Notes under the pieces: generated by a model
Seen by the model: only the letters and a program-made list of their open reading frames with translations
Told to the model about the DNA's origin: nothing
Database searches by the model: none
Source of the DNA: Mastigocoleus testarum BC008
Lineage (GTDB): Bacteria > Cyanobacteriota > Cyanobacteriia > Cyanobacteriales > Nostocaceae
Length of the DNA: 64,000 nucleotides
NCBI RefSeq assembly: GCF_001456025.1
Contig: NZ_LMTZ01000125.1
Span: 1 to 64,000 of the forward strand
Reading direction: 5' to 3'
Shown: positions 36,763 through 45,558 of the stretch, in pieces
How positions within the stretch are numbered: position 1 is the stretch's first letter
Layout: every line of letters starts with the position of its first letter
Position numbers and translations under genes: made by a program

Positions 36763-38208
36763 ATGATCGCTTCGACTAGTAATACTGATGCTGATAAATT
36801 CGCAGCAACAGCAAAAGATAAGTCTTGTCTGCGCGTGTTGTTTGTTAGTCACACTTACGTTGTTGGTATAAATCAGGGAAAGTTGGATGCGATCGCATCA
36901 CAAAATGAAGTAGAAGTCAGCTTACTTGCTCCCAAATACTGGAAAGCTGTTCAGTGGGACAAAATATTAGAAATTGAAAATCCCTATCCCCGAATTCAAC
37001 TTTATCCAAATAGGGTATTATTTTCAGGTAAAGCTGGTGCTTATCTATATTCACCTTTAGCAATTTTCAGAGCAATTCTTGATTTTCGTCCAGATATTAT
37101 TCAGGTAGAGCAGGAAGTATTTTCTCTTTCGGGATTTGAAGTTGCTCTATGTTCCCGTTTGCTTAATAAACCGGTAGTTTTCTTTGGTTGGGAAAACATG
37201 GATCGAAAACTATCTTGGTTTCGTCGCTGGATACGCAAATTTATTTTAAATACAACGAAATCTATTATTGCAGGAAACTGTGAAGGGGCTGAATTAGTAA
37301 AAAGATGGGGTTATTGTGGAGCTGTTGAAGTTATGCCTCAAATGGGTGTAGATACTCAATTGTTTACACCACGAAGAGACAGACTAGATTATTCTAAAGC
37401 AAATAATTCTAAATTAAAAAATCCTAAGCTAGATAGTTTAGTAAGAGAGGATTCTAACCGAAATGATTCTCAAGCTAAAACTTCTCAGCGAAAAAAATCT
37501 AGCAAGAAAAACTCTAAATTTTGTATTGGTTTCCTGGGTCGAATATCTTATCACAAAGGAATTGACATTCTCATAGATGCAGCTCGTTTACTAGGAGATG
37601 AAGATTACGAATTTCAAATTAGATTGTGTGGAACTGGTTCTGATAAACCAAAATTTGTGGAACAGGTGCAAAAATTAGGATTAGATAAATTTATAATCTG
37701 GCAAGATGGAGTCCGTCACGATGAAGTTCCCATGGAAATTTGTAGGTTTGATGTTTTGGTTTTACCATCGCGTACTGTAGAAACTTGGAAAGAGCAATTT
37801 GGTCATGTTTTAATCGAAGCAATGGCTACGGGAATTCCAGTTGTCGGATCTACTTGTGGAGAAATTCCTAATGTCATTGGTCGCAAAGATTTAGTGTTTC
37901 CTGAGGGGAATGCTCAAGAATTAGCTGCTATTTTAATGCGTCTAATTTCCCAACCATCTTGGTATGCAGAAGTTGCAGACTACAGTCTAGAAAGAGTACG
38001 TCAACATTATAGTCACGAACGAATAGCTCAAAGGTTGATTGAATTATGGCGCAATGTTCTCTCCTGTGATGGGAAAAATGACGATCACAATGATGATAAT
38101 AGTAAACCAACAGAGCATGTACGGGAGGATTTCTATGAGCGGTCCCTTCCGTCGACTTCTTCATCAATATCTAAAGGATATTTCCCAAATATTCCTTATA
38201 CAATCTAG
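36763..38208 (+). CDS. Family 4 glycosyltransferase with low-complexity insert
   Basis: This GT-B enzyme of about 481 residues has the N-terminal half VLFVSHTYVVGINQGKLDAIAS to VFFGWENM and the C-terminal donor site FGHVLIEAMATGIPVVGSTCGEIPNVIG with its Glu-x7-Glu arrangement. Between the domains (residues about 205-250) lies an insert of roughly 45 residues rich in Ser, Lys, Asn and Arg (for example SKANNSKLKNPKLDSL), followed by the usual FCIGFLGRISYHKGIDIL. The C-terminal 35 residues are also low complexity. GGGGGA precedes the ATG at 36763. It is probably a cytoplasmic retaining transferase of the polymer pathway. Confidence 0.9.
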   Translation: MIASTSNTDADKFAATAKDKSCLRVLFVSHTYVVGINQGKLDAIASQNEVEVSLLAPKYWKAVQWDKILEIENPYPRIQLYPNRVLFSGKAGAYLYSPLAIFRAILDFRPDIIQVEQEVFSLSGFEVALCSRLLNKPVVFFGWENMDRKLSWFRRWIRKFILNTTKSIIAGNCEGAELVKRWGYCGAVEVMPQMGVDTQLFTPRRDRLDYSKANNSKLKNPKLDSLVREDSNRNDSQAKTSQRKKSSKKNSKFCIGFLGRISYHKGIDILIDAARLLGDEDYEFQIRLCGTGSDKPKFVEQVQKLGLDKFIIWQDGVRHDEVPMEICRFDVLVLPSRTVETWKEQFGHVLIEAMATGIPVVGSTCGEIPNVIGRKDLVFPEGNAQELAAILMRLISQPSWYAEVADYSLERVRQHYSHERIAQRLIELWRNVLSCDGKNDDHNDDNSKPTEHVREDFYERSLPSTSSSISKGYFPNIPYTI

Positions 38209-38606
38209 TCAATAGTTCGAGGATTTTACAGCTTGAGAATAAACCCTATGAGTTAGATTTAAATTCATATTTGAAAATTTTTAAAGTTCAGCTTGACAAG
38301 GTGTTTGTAAATAGAAATACAACTATTGTAGGGTGTGTTAAATGTATTCATATACTTAACTTTCAATGGTAACTTGAATAGAGCTAACGCACCGATATTA
38401 TGTGGTGTTTTACGGCAAATTTTGAATAGTTCCAAAATTAAATCTTTATTTTGCCATTGCACATCCTACTTTAGACTTTATAAACGTTAGATTTATAAAC
38501 GTTAGATTTATAAACATTAGATTTATAAACATCCTCTGAGAAATTCAATTTGGGAACTTCAAGATGAATAAAGAACGATTGTAAGGTTGATTAACGGAGT
38601 CAATTA
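38209..38606. repeat. 398-bp spacer with 15-bp tandem repeat
   Basis: No gene is present. Positions 38477-38532 contain nearly four copies of the 15-mer TTTATAAACGTTAGA (later copies read CATTAGA). The preceding 200 bases contain nothing I recognise. AACGGAG just before the next ATG is a ribosome-binding site. Confidence 0.75.
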
Positions 38607-39752
38607 ATGCGTGTAGCTATTGTTCGCAGAGCCCCGAGAGCTTCTTTCAGTATGGACGTTTATGCTGATGGTTTGGTTAGTGGTTTAAAAGCTATTCGAC
38701 CAGATTGGGAAATCATCGAATTAACTCCCAATATTCCTCAGAATCAAACTAGAACTTTACAATTTAGCTCGTTATTAAATGGTCTAAACAAGTATCATCA
38801 ACGTTATTGGCAATATCCTCAAGATTTAAAAAAACAAAAAGTAGATATTTTTCATGTTATTGACCACAGTGACGGTCATCTTTGTCGCTGGTTAAAGAAA
38901 ACTGGTAAACCGGTTGTAGTAACCTGTCACGATTTAATTAACTTTGTTCAGCCAGAGAATGGACATAATCGAGCGCTGATTCCCGCAATTAGTATGCCAG
39001 TTTGGAAGTTTTCTGTCGAAGGTATATGCGAAGCAGATCGGATTATTACTGTCTCCGAACACACCGCTAAAGATGTAGAAACAATCTTAGATATTAAATT
39101 TCAAAAACTAACAGTGGTTCCCAATGCAGTTGAAGGAATATTTCGTCCCATTTCACAAGTAGAAATAGATGATTTTAGGACACAATATAATATTTCTCCA
39201 GAAACGGTTTGTATTTTAAATGTGGGTTCCAACCATCCACGTAAAAACGTTTTAACTATTTTGAAAGTACTTGAAAAACTAATCGAAAAGGGATTACCGG
39301 TACATTTTTTCAAAACCGGCGAACAATGGACACAGGAGTTAAAAACTTTTATTGACGATCGCAACTTAAATCAAAATATTACTTATTTAGGAAAACCAGA
39401 TAAAGATACTTTAGTTAAGATTTATAATTCCGCCGATATTTTGCTTGCACCTTCACTATATGAAGGATTTGGGATGACAATTTTAGAAGCAATGAGTTGT
39501 GGAACCCCAGCGATCGCTTCTAATGTTTCTTCCTTACCTGAAGTTGCTGGTGATGCAGCGATTTTGGTCGATCCCCTAAATATTCAACAGATAGTAGAAG
39601 CTGTATGTCGTCTCCATGAAGAACCTGAATTACGTCAAAGCTTAATAGATAAAGGATTAGCAAGAGCAAAAAAATTCACTTGGGAAAAAACAGCGGAACA
39701 AGTCACTGAGATTTACGCTAATGTTGTCAACAAAACAATTGTAGAGACGTAG
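38607..39752 (+). CDS. Family 4 glycosyltransferase
   Basis: This 381-residue GT-B enzyme opens with MRVAIVRRAPRASFSMDVYADGLVSGL. It has a DIFHVIDHSDGHLCRWL acceptor-side segment, CHDLINF, IITVSEHTAKDVE, ILNVGSNHPRKNVLTILKVLEKL at the start of the donor domain, and LAPSLYEGFGMTILEAMSCGTPAIASNVSSLPEVAGDAAILVDP as the nucleotide-sugar site. It resembles mannosyltransferases of the WbaZ/Mtf type, but donor sugar is not proven. GGAG stands 8 bases before the ATG. Confidence 0.92.
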   Translation: MRVAIVRRAPRASFSMDVYADGLVSGLKAIRPDWEIIELTPNIPQNQTRTLQFSSLLNGLNKYHQRYWQYPQDLKKQKVDIFHVIDHSDGHLCRWLKKTGKPVVVTCHDLINFVQPENGHNRALIPAISMPVWKFSVEGICEADRIITVSEHTAKDVETILDIKFQKLTVVPNAVEGIFRPISQVEIDDFRTQYNISPETVCILNVGSNHPRKNVLTILKVLEKLIEKGLPVHFFKTGEQWTQELKTFIDDRNLNQNITYLGKPDKDTLVKIYNSADILLAPSLYEGFGMTILEAMSCGTPAIASNVSSLPEVAGDAAILVDPLNIQQIVEAVCRLHEEPELRQSLIDKGLARAKKFTWEKTAEQVTEIYANVVNKTIVET

Positions 39753-39844
39753 CATGCTACGTCTCTATAGGCCCAAAATTACCACTAATCAACATTAACT
39801 GCAATGTATTGATTTATGGAGGATATAAATGATGGAGACAAATT

Positions 39845-41134
39845 ATGATTGCGACTCAAACTAGCAAAAATAAAGATAACAATAAAGTACAGCGTTTAAA
39901 AGTTTTAATTTCCGCTTACGCTTGTAGACCCGACATGGGTTCCGAACCGGGAGTAGGTTGGAATATAATTCAACAACTGGTGCAGTACTGTGATGTATGG
40001 GTGCTAACCCGTGCTGATAATCGTCAGTCAATTGAAGCAGAATTAGCCAGCAACAAATACCCTGGATTGCATTTTGTCTACTGCGATTTACCCTCCTGGG
40101 CTTTATGGTGGAACTATAAACAAAAGGGAGTACAGTTACACTATTATATTTGGCAAATAATTGCTTATTTTGCTGCTAGTAAACTACATAAAGAAGTTAC
40201 CTTTGATTTAGCCCATCATGTAACCTACGTTAAATATTGGTCACCTAGCTTTATTTCTCTTCTACCCATACCTTTTATTTGGGGACCAGTCGGAGGTGGA
40301 GAATCTGCACCCAAACCGTTCTGGAAAGACTTTAGTTTGCGCGGAAAATTTTACGAACTTCTCCGTGATGGAGCGCGTTGGTTAGGAGAACGGGATCCGT
40401 TTGTGGGTATGACTGCTCGCAAAAGTACCATCGTAAGGGTAACTACGGAAGATACAGCCCGAAGATTGCGTAAAATGGGCATACCTAAAGTAGAGATATT
40501 TTCAGAAACTGGTTTATCTCAGGAAGAGATAACAAGTTTGAGTAAATATTCCAGCGATCAAGATTTACCTATCCGCTTCATTAGTATGGGTAGACTTTTA
40601 CACTGGAAAGGATTTCATTTAGGGTTGAGAGCTTTTGCACAAGCAAACTTACCCAACAGTGAATTTTGGGTTTTGGGTGATGGACCAGAAAGAAAACGTT
40701 TGGAATCTTTAGTAAAAGAATTGGGAATTGCACAACGAGTTAAGTTTTGGAATAGATTACCCCGCGATCAAACCCTAGAAAAATTAAGTCAGTGTACAGC
40801 TTTAGTTCACCCCAGTTTACATGATTCTGGCGGTTGGGTATGTCTTGAAGCAATGGCGGTTGGTCGTCCGGTTTTATGTTTAGATTTGGGAGGACCGGGT
40901 ACCCAAGTCACCAGCGAAACAGGTTATAAAGTTCCCGCTCAAACCCCAGAGCAAGCAGTAAAAGACCTATCAGACGCAATGGTAAAACTCGCTAAAGACA
41001 AGAATTTACGAGAAAAAATGGGTTTAGCCGGTCAGAAAAGAGTCAGGGATTTTTATAGTTGGGAAACCAAAGGTAAATCATTAGCCCAACTTTATTCATT
41101 GATTGTTAAGGAACAGTTATCAGTTAACAGTTAA
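39845..41134 (+). CDS. Family 4 glycosyltransferase
   Basis: The 429-residue GT-B enzyme starts VLISAYACRPDMGSEPGVGWNIIQQL, a motif of a cyanobacterial GT4 subgroup in which SEPGxGW replaces the usual glycine loop. Further on are FIWGPVGGGE, ISMGRLLHWKGFHLGLRAFAQA, VHPSLHDSGGWVCLEAMAVGRPVLCLDLGGPG and a C-terminal FYSWETKGKSLAQLY. GGAGA lies 7 bases upstream of the ATG. Its C-terminus runs into the heptamer array that follows. Confidence 0.92.
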   Translation: MIATQTSKNKDNNKVQRLKVLISAYACRPDMGSEPGVGWNIIQQLVQYCDVWVLTRADNRQSIEAELASNKYPGLHFVYCDLPSWALWWNYKQKGVQLHYYIWQIIAYFAASKLHKEVTFDLAHHVTYVKYWSPSFISLLPIPFIWGPVGGGESAPKPFWKDFSLRGKFYELLRDGARWLGERDPFVGMTARKSTIVRVTTEDTARRLRKMGIPKVEIFSETGLSQEEITSLSKYSSDQDLPIRFISMGRLLHWKGFHLGLRAFAQANLPNSEFWVLGDGPERKRLESLVKELGIAQRVKFWNRLPRDQTLEKLSQCTALVHPSLHDSGGWVCLEAMAVGRPVLCLDLGGPGTQVTSETGYKVPAQTPEQAVKDLSDAMVKLAKDKNLREKMGLAGQKRVRDFYSWETKGKSLAQLYSLIVKEQLSVNS

Positions 41135-41205
41135 CAGTTAACAGTTATCAGTTGTAACCAATCGATTACCCATTACCCATTACCCATTACCCATTACCCA
41201 TTACT
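41114..41205. repeat. two adjoining heptamer arrays
   Basis: CAGTTA(A/T) heptamers (41114-41154, overlapping the end of the preceding gene) are followed by about six ATTACCC heptamers (41165-41205). They end six bases before the ATG of the next gene, so that gene lacks a normal ribosome-binding site. This is the short tandemly repeated repetitive type typical of heterocystous cyanobacteria. Confidence 0.85.
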
Positions 41206-41210
41206 CAATA

Positions 41211-42377
41211 ATGCGTATTCTAAGCGTACACAACCGCTATCAAATTCGTGGGGGTGAAGATGAATCTCGTCAAGCTGAGGAAAATTTGCTGCGGGAAAAA
41301 GGTCACACTGTCGAAGTTTATGAGGAACATAACGATCGCATTGCGCAGATGAATTCCTTAAATGTCGCATCTCGCACTGTTTGGTCTCAGGAATCCCACG
41401 ACATTGTCAAACAAAGACTGAGAAAGGAAACTCACGACATCATCCACGTCCAAAATTTTTTCCCTTTAATTTCTCCGTCAATTTATTATGCAGCTTCATC
41501 TGAAGGTGTACCGGTAGTTCAAACATTGAGAAACTATCGTTTGCTTTGTCCCAACGCTTTATTTTTTCGAGACGGACAAGTTTGTGAAGACTGTTTAGGA
41601 AAATTTCTACCCATACCTGGTATAGTTCACAGTTGCTATCGAGAAAATCGAGCAGCGACTACAGCTGTCGCGAGCATGATTACAGTACACCGCGCTTTGG
41701 GTACCTGGATGAAAATGGTGGATGTTTATATTGCACTTACCGAATTTGCTCGACAAAAATTTATTAGTGCGGGGTTTCCACCGGAAAAAATTGTAGTTAA
41801 ACCCAACTTTATTCATCCCGACCCCGGTGTTGGAACTGGAAACGGTGGTTATGCATTATTTGTCGGACGATTGTCTGTGGAAAAAGGACTCGATACTCTG
41901 CTGACAGCTTGGGAAAAACTAGGTGGGAAAATCTCCCTTAAAATTGTTGGTGATGGACCCTTAGCTGATAAGGTAAAGCAAGCAGTAACAGAACTTCCCG
42001 GAGTAGAATGGCTCGGACGTAAACCAATGTCGGAAGTACATTATCTAATGGGAGAAGCAAAATTTTTAATTTTCCCATCCAAATGGTATGAAACCTTTGG
42101 TCGCGTAGCAGTCGAAGCATTTGCAAAGGGAACACCCGCGATCGCAGCTAATATCGGTGCGATCGCAGAAGTAGTAGATTCTGGTCGTACTGGACTGCAC
42201 TTTCAACCAGGTGATGCAAAGGATTTAGCTAGTAAAGTAGAATGGGCTTTAACAAATCCCCAAAAAATTCTACAGATGCGTCAAGAAGCAAGAAAGGAAT
42301 TTGAAACCAAATATACGGCTGAGACAAACTACTTGCGATTAATGGAAATCTATCGAAAAGTCAAAATTAAAAAGTAA
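41211..42377 (+). CDS. Family 4 glycosyltransferase
   Basis: The 388-residue GT-B enzyme begins MRILSVHNRYQIRGGEDESRQAEENLL, followed by HDIIHVQNFFPLISPSIYYAA, TLRNYRLLCPNALFFRDGQVCEDC (with a Cys-x2-Cys), GYALFVGRLSVEKGLDTLLTAW and KWYETFGRVAVEAFAKGTPAIAANIGAIAEVV as the donor site. The RGGEDES N-terminus and the LCPN block mark a subgroup found in cyanobacterial capsule and envelope clusters. Translation must start without an obvious ribosome-binding site because a repeat array abuts the ATG. Confidence 0.92.
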   Translation: MRILSVHNRYQIRGGEDESRQAEENLLREKGHTVEVYEEHNDRIAQMNSLNVASRTVWSQESHDIVKQRLRKETHDIIHVQNFFPLISPSIYYAASSEGVPVVQTLRNYRLLCPNALFFRDGQVCEDCLGKFLPIPGIVHSCYRENRAATTAVASMITVHRALGTWMKMVDVYIALTEFARQKFISAGFPPEKIVVKPNFIHPDPGVGTGNGGYALFVGRLSVEKGLDTLLTAWEKLGGKISLKIVGDGPLADKVKQAVTELPGVEWLGRKPMSEVHYLMGEAKFLIFPSKWYETFGRVAVEAFAKGTPAIAANIGAIAEVVDSGRTGLHFQPGDAKDLASKVEWALTNPQKILQMRQEARKEFETKYTAETNYLRLMEIYRKVKIKK

Positions 42378-42379
42378 AA

Positions 42380-42507
42380 AGTCAGAAGTCAGAAGTCAGA
42401 AGTCAGGTATTAAGAGTAAAAAATTACCAATTACCAATTACCAATTACCCATTACCCATTACCAATTACCAATTACCAATTACCAATTACCAATTACCAA
42501 TTACCAA
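42380..42507. repeat. AGTCAGA and TTACCAA heptamer arrays
   Basis: AGTCAGA units (42380-42406) are followed by about twelve TTACCAA/TTACCCA units (42424-42507), filling the spacer up to the next gene. They resemble the arrays at 6285 and 50063 in unit sequence. These are not CRISPR: there are no unique spacers. Confidence 0.88.
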
Positions 42508-42518
42508 AGCAATAATGA

Positions 42519-43883
42519 ATGAACAAACAAGTTTTATATCTCAAAAATAATAACAAACAATATATTCTTAAAAGTTCAACATTATTAATTATCGCCTTCG
42601 CTACCGTCTTTTTTCCCCGCATAATGAATTCGGTAGGAGCTCCAGCACCAATCAACTTTGCTCACTTTGCTATTGTTCCTTTTGCTTGTGGGGTTGCAAT
42701 ATTTCAAACCAAAACTAAAAATCGCAATCAAATTTCTATTTCCCAAGCATTGATGTCCACCCTAGTTGTATTACTAGGAGTTATGACTGCTAGCGCTCTT
42801 CTCAATAGTGCTGGAGCAATCAATATTATTTTGGGATTTTTCTTACTTGCTGAACCATTTATGTTTTTACTCGGGATAATTTGTATCCCAATGACTCAAG
42901 CAAGTTTCAGAAGATTTAGAAAATGGATTGTCGGATTTTCCTGTTTTCATATCTTCCTAGCATTGACCCAAAAGCTTCTTTTGGATCTTGGGATTATGCA
43001 TGTAACTACAATGAAAATCCCTGAAGATAACGTCCAAGGAGTTTTTTACTTGTCGGGTAGCGGTCACGTAGTTGGTTCTTCAGTTTCCCTTTCCTTTGGT
43101 TTATATTATTTAGTTAGTAATAGAAAAAGTCCTTTATGGATCAGAGGACTAGTATTTTTTGCAGCTTTTTTACAACTGTTATTTGCAGATGCCAAGCAGG
43201 TACTTTTAGTATCTTTAATATCCTGGTTACTGCTGATTTTACTTAACGTTAAAGATATTAGAAAAACAATTCAATATATTGTTATTGCAACTATCACAGC
43301 TTTTATATTAGTTTGGTGTATCCAAAACTTAGAATTATTTCGTGCTTTTAACACCTGGATAAGACCAGAAATTTACGGACCCGATGGTGAAGCAACTTTA
43401 GTAAAAACCGCATCTATGCGGCTTATTGTTTTATATTTTAAGTCACCCTTAAACTGGATTTTGGGTTTGGGACCGGGACATACCGTAGGACGTTTGGGGG
43501 GATGGATGCTTCCGGGATATGCAAATTTGCTCAATCCATTAGGTGCAACAATTCATCCTGTCAGTCAACAGGTTTGGGATGCAGTAGAAGCAAGTTGGAT
43601 CGGAAGTGCTTCTAGTATGTTTTCTCCATTTTTTGGCTGGGCTGGAATTTGGGGAAATATCGGGTTTTTGGGTTTAGCTACTTATTTATCTCTTGCATCT
43701 ATTGTTTGGCGTCGACTTTGTCAGGATAATCTTTCTAAGTTTTTAATGCTCAATGTTTTAGTTCACGGTTTTATTTTCTCCCAAATGGAAGAACCGGGTT
43801 ACATGTTATTTGTGGCTGCTTTGATTGGTTTACAATGGCAAGAACGTCGCATTAATAAGCTTTCTGAAAATTCTGTTGGATAA
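42519..43883 (+). CDS. O-antigen ligase/polymerase-like membrane protein (Wzy-type)
   Basis: The 454-residue protein has about 11-12 predicted membrane spans and one large external loop (residues about 265-375, including RPEIYGPDGEATLVKTASMRLIVLY and ILGLGPGHTVGRLGGW). The AKQVLLVSLISWLLL span and the GLGPGHT loop are typical of the Wzy/WaaL superfamily, which polymerises or ligates lipid-linked repeat units in the periplasm. With the flippase at 27818 it completes a Wzx/Wzy-like pair. It is the last gene of the cluster, and a repeat-derived hairpin follows. Confidence 0.85.
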   Translation: MNKQVLYLKNNNKQYILKSSTLLIIAFATVFFPRIMNSVGAPAPINFAHFAIVPFACGVAIFQTKTKNRNQISISQALMSTLVVLLGVMTASALLNSAGAINIILGFFLLAEPFMFLLGIICIPMTQASFRRFRKWIVGFSCFHIFLALTQKLLLDLGIMHVTTMKIPEDNVQGVFYLSGSGHVVGSSVSLSFGLYYLVSNRKSPLWIRGLVFFAAFLQLLFADAKQVLLVSLISWLLLILLNVKDIRKTIQYIVIATITAFILVWCIQNLELFRAFNTWIRPEIYGPDGEATLVKTASMRLIVLYFKSPLNWILGLGPGHTVGRLGGWMLPGYANLLNPLGATIHPVSQQVWDAVEASWIGSASSMFSPFFGWAGIWGNIGFLGLATYLSLASIVWRRLCQDNLSKFLMLNVLVHGFIFSQMEEPGYMLFVAALIGLQWQERRINKLSENSVG

Positions 43884-43893
43884 AATTTATTTG

Positions 43894-43987
43894 GTTTGTA
43901 GTAGCGCTTTAGCGCCAATATTTTTTAAAGCATATAGGTACAAATAAATAAATCTAAATAATTATTGTGCTAAAGCGCCACTACGAA
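43894..43987. repeat. palindromic dispersed repeat, copy 1 (long loop)
   Basis: GTTTGTAGTAGCGCTTTAGCGCC (in two parts, 43894-43916) is complemented by GTGCTAAAGCGCCACTACGAAC (43967-43987), separated by 50 AT-rich bases. It lies between two convergent genes and may work as a bidirectional terminator. The same palindrome without the long loop recurs at 50261-50292. Confidence 0.8.
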
Positions 43988-44041
43988 CTTTATCCCAATT
44001 GACATAGTTTATTTTTTTCTTTTTTAGTGAGAATTCTATCA

Positions 44042-45436
44042 TCACAATACACTCAATAATGCTTGTTTAAATTGATTTGCACTCTTAAAGTAAATCTCTG
44101 GTTTTTCAACTAAAGCTAAATCAACAACTTCTGCTAACTTTTTAGGAATATTTGGATCGCGATCGCGAATTGGTACTGGATCGTTTCGCAATACGGCTAA
44201 AAATCTATCACTACCGGAAAAATCACGGGGTAGATATCCTGTGAGCATATAGTAAAGTGAAGCCGCAGTAGCCCAAACATCAACTTCTGGTTTAGCATAT
44301 TTGAATTCTAGTACTTGCTGTCGGGGAATAAACACCGGAGTTCCAGCTTTGGTTCCAGTCATACTATGACCGCTCAAACCTGCTAAATCAAAAGCTTTTG
44401 ATAAACCATAATCGCCAACTTTGACGATGATTTCGTCCTTAGCTCGCGTGAGGAAAATATTACCCGGTTTCAAATCGCGATGAACTAAACCCTTACCTTT
44501 ACCAAATCCTCCATCATTTAATTTGACATAAGGAATTTCTGCATTGTGGGTATATTCCAAACCGTCGAGAACTTGCAAAATAATAGGTACAGCAAGATCG
44601 ACTGGTAATTTACCACCTCGTTTTTTTAATAAGTCTTGTGCAGTTCCCGCATTACAAAAATCCATGGTGAAGAAAAATAAGCCTTCTGAAAAACTGTAAT
44701 CCAGAAGTTTCACCACATTACGATTTTGCAAAGCTCTAGTATTAGCCATTTCCCGTAGGAACATCTGCACTGCCCAGTTATTAGCAGCAACAGCTGGTAG
44801 CATTACTTTGAGTGCGACATACTCTTGGGAATAACTGTGTTGGGCTAGGTAAACTTCACCAAATCCACCTTTACCCAAAATTTTGATGATATTGTAATCC
44901 TTAATTGTCCCTAAGTTGTCATGCTTATCATTGCTATTTTTAGCAACTTTAAATATTTTTAGTACCTGTTCTAATAAGTTTGGTTGAGCGGGATTATTAA
45001 CTTCGAGCGTGACAAAGTTAGATATTGTAATTTTTTTGGAGCTAATTTCTTTTTCGCTATTTTCTTCTGGATCGGCTTTAATATCTACTTCAAAGATAGT
45101 ATCGCCAAGTTCTATGCGATCGCCAGATTTTAAATCGTATTCGGGAAATTTGATTTTTGCTGCTTCTTCGGGAGTTTGATCGCTTTTACGCTGTCCAATC
45201 TTTTCACCATTGACGTAGGTACCATTTCTACTTCCAAAATCCCGGATGCGGATATCGGGAGGATTTATATCTAATAAGCAGTGGTAGCGAGAAATTGTAG
45301 AATGATTTTTATCGTCTGGTAGTTTTATATTACAGTCAGATGCTCTGCCAATGATACAGCTAGTACGGGAGTTGCAAGTATATTGTTTCCCGGATAATTT
45401 ACCTTTGGTGATGGTGAGGGTAACTTTCGCTGACAT
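44042..45436 (-). CDS. FHA-domain Ser/Thr protein kinase
   Basis: The 464-residue protein has an N-terminal FHA domain (residues about 10-105: CIIGRASDCNIKLPDD, STISRYHCLL, DFGSRNGTYVNGE) that should bind phosphothreonine. A Ser/Thr kinase domain (about 185-462) follows. Kinase motifs are LGKGGFGEVYLAQH (P-loop), YVALKVM (Lys), LVHRDLKPGNIFL (catalytic loop) and VGDYGLSKAF (DYG in place of DFG). There is no membrane span. FHA-kinase fusions can autoregulate or recruit phosphorylated partners. It converges on the polysaccharide cluster but there is no evidence that it controls it. Confidence 0.93.
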   Translation of the reverse strand: MSAKVTLTITKGKLSGKQYTCNSRTSCIIGRASDCNIKLPDDKNHSTISRYHCLLDINPPDIRIRDFGSRNGTYVNGEKIGQRKSDQTPEEAAKIKFPEYDLKSGDRIELGDTIFEVDIKADPEENSEKEISSKKITISNFVTLEVNNPAQPNLLEQVLKIFKVAKNSNDKHDNLGTIKDYNIIKILGKGGFGEVYLAQHSYSQEYVALKVMLPAVAANNWAVQMFLREMANTRALQNRNVVKLLDYSFSEGLFFFTMDFCNAGTAQDLLKKRGGKLPVDLAVPIILQVLDGLEYTHNAEIPYVKLNDGGFGKGKGLVHRDLKPGNIFLTRAKDEIIVKVGDYGLSKAFDLAGLSGHSMTGTKAGTPVFIPRQQVLEFKYAKPEVDVWATAASLYYMLTGYLPRDFSGSDRFLAVLRNDPVPIRDRDPNIPKKLAEVVDLALVEKPEIYFKSANQFKQALLSVL

Positions 45437-45558
45437 GGAATAGCTGAGTAATTAGAGATTTTTAGTTATTAGATTTTTAGTTATAGCTAAAGCATAGTTC
45501 AATTTTTGAGCTAATACGCTTCAGTTAAGGTTAAAGCATGATTATGTTTGCTTTTTAT

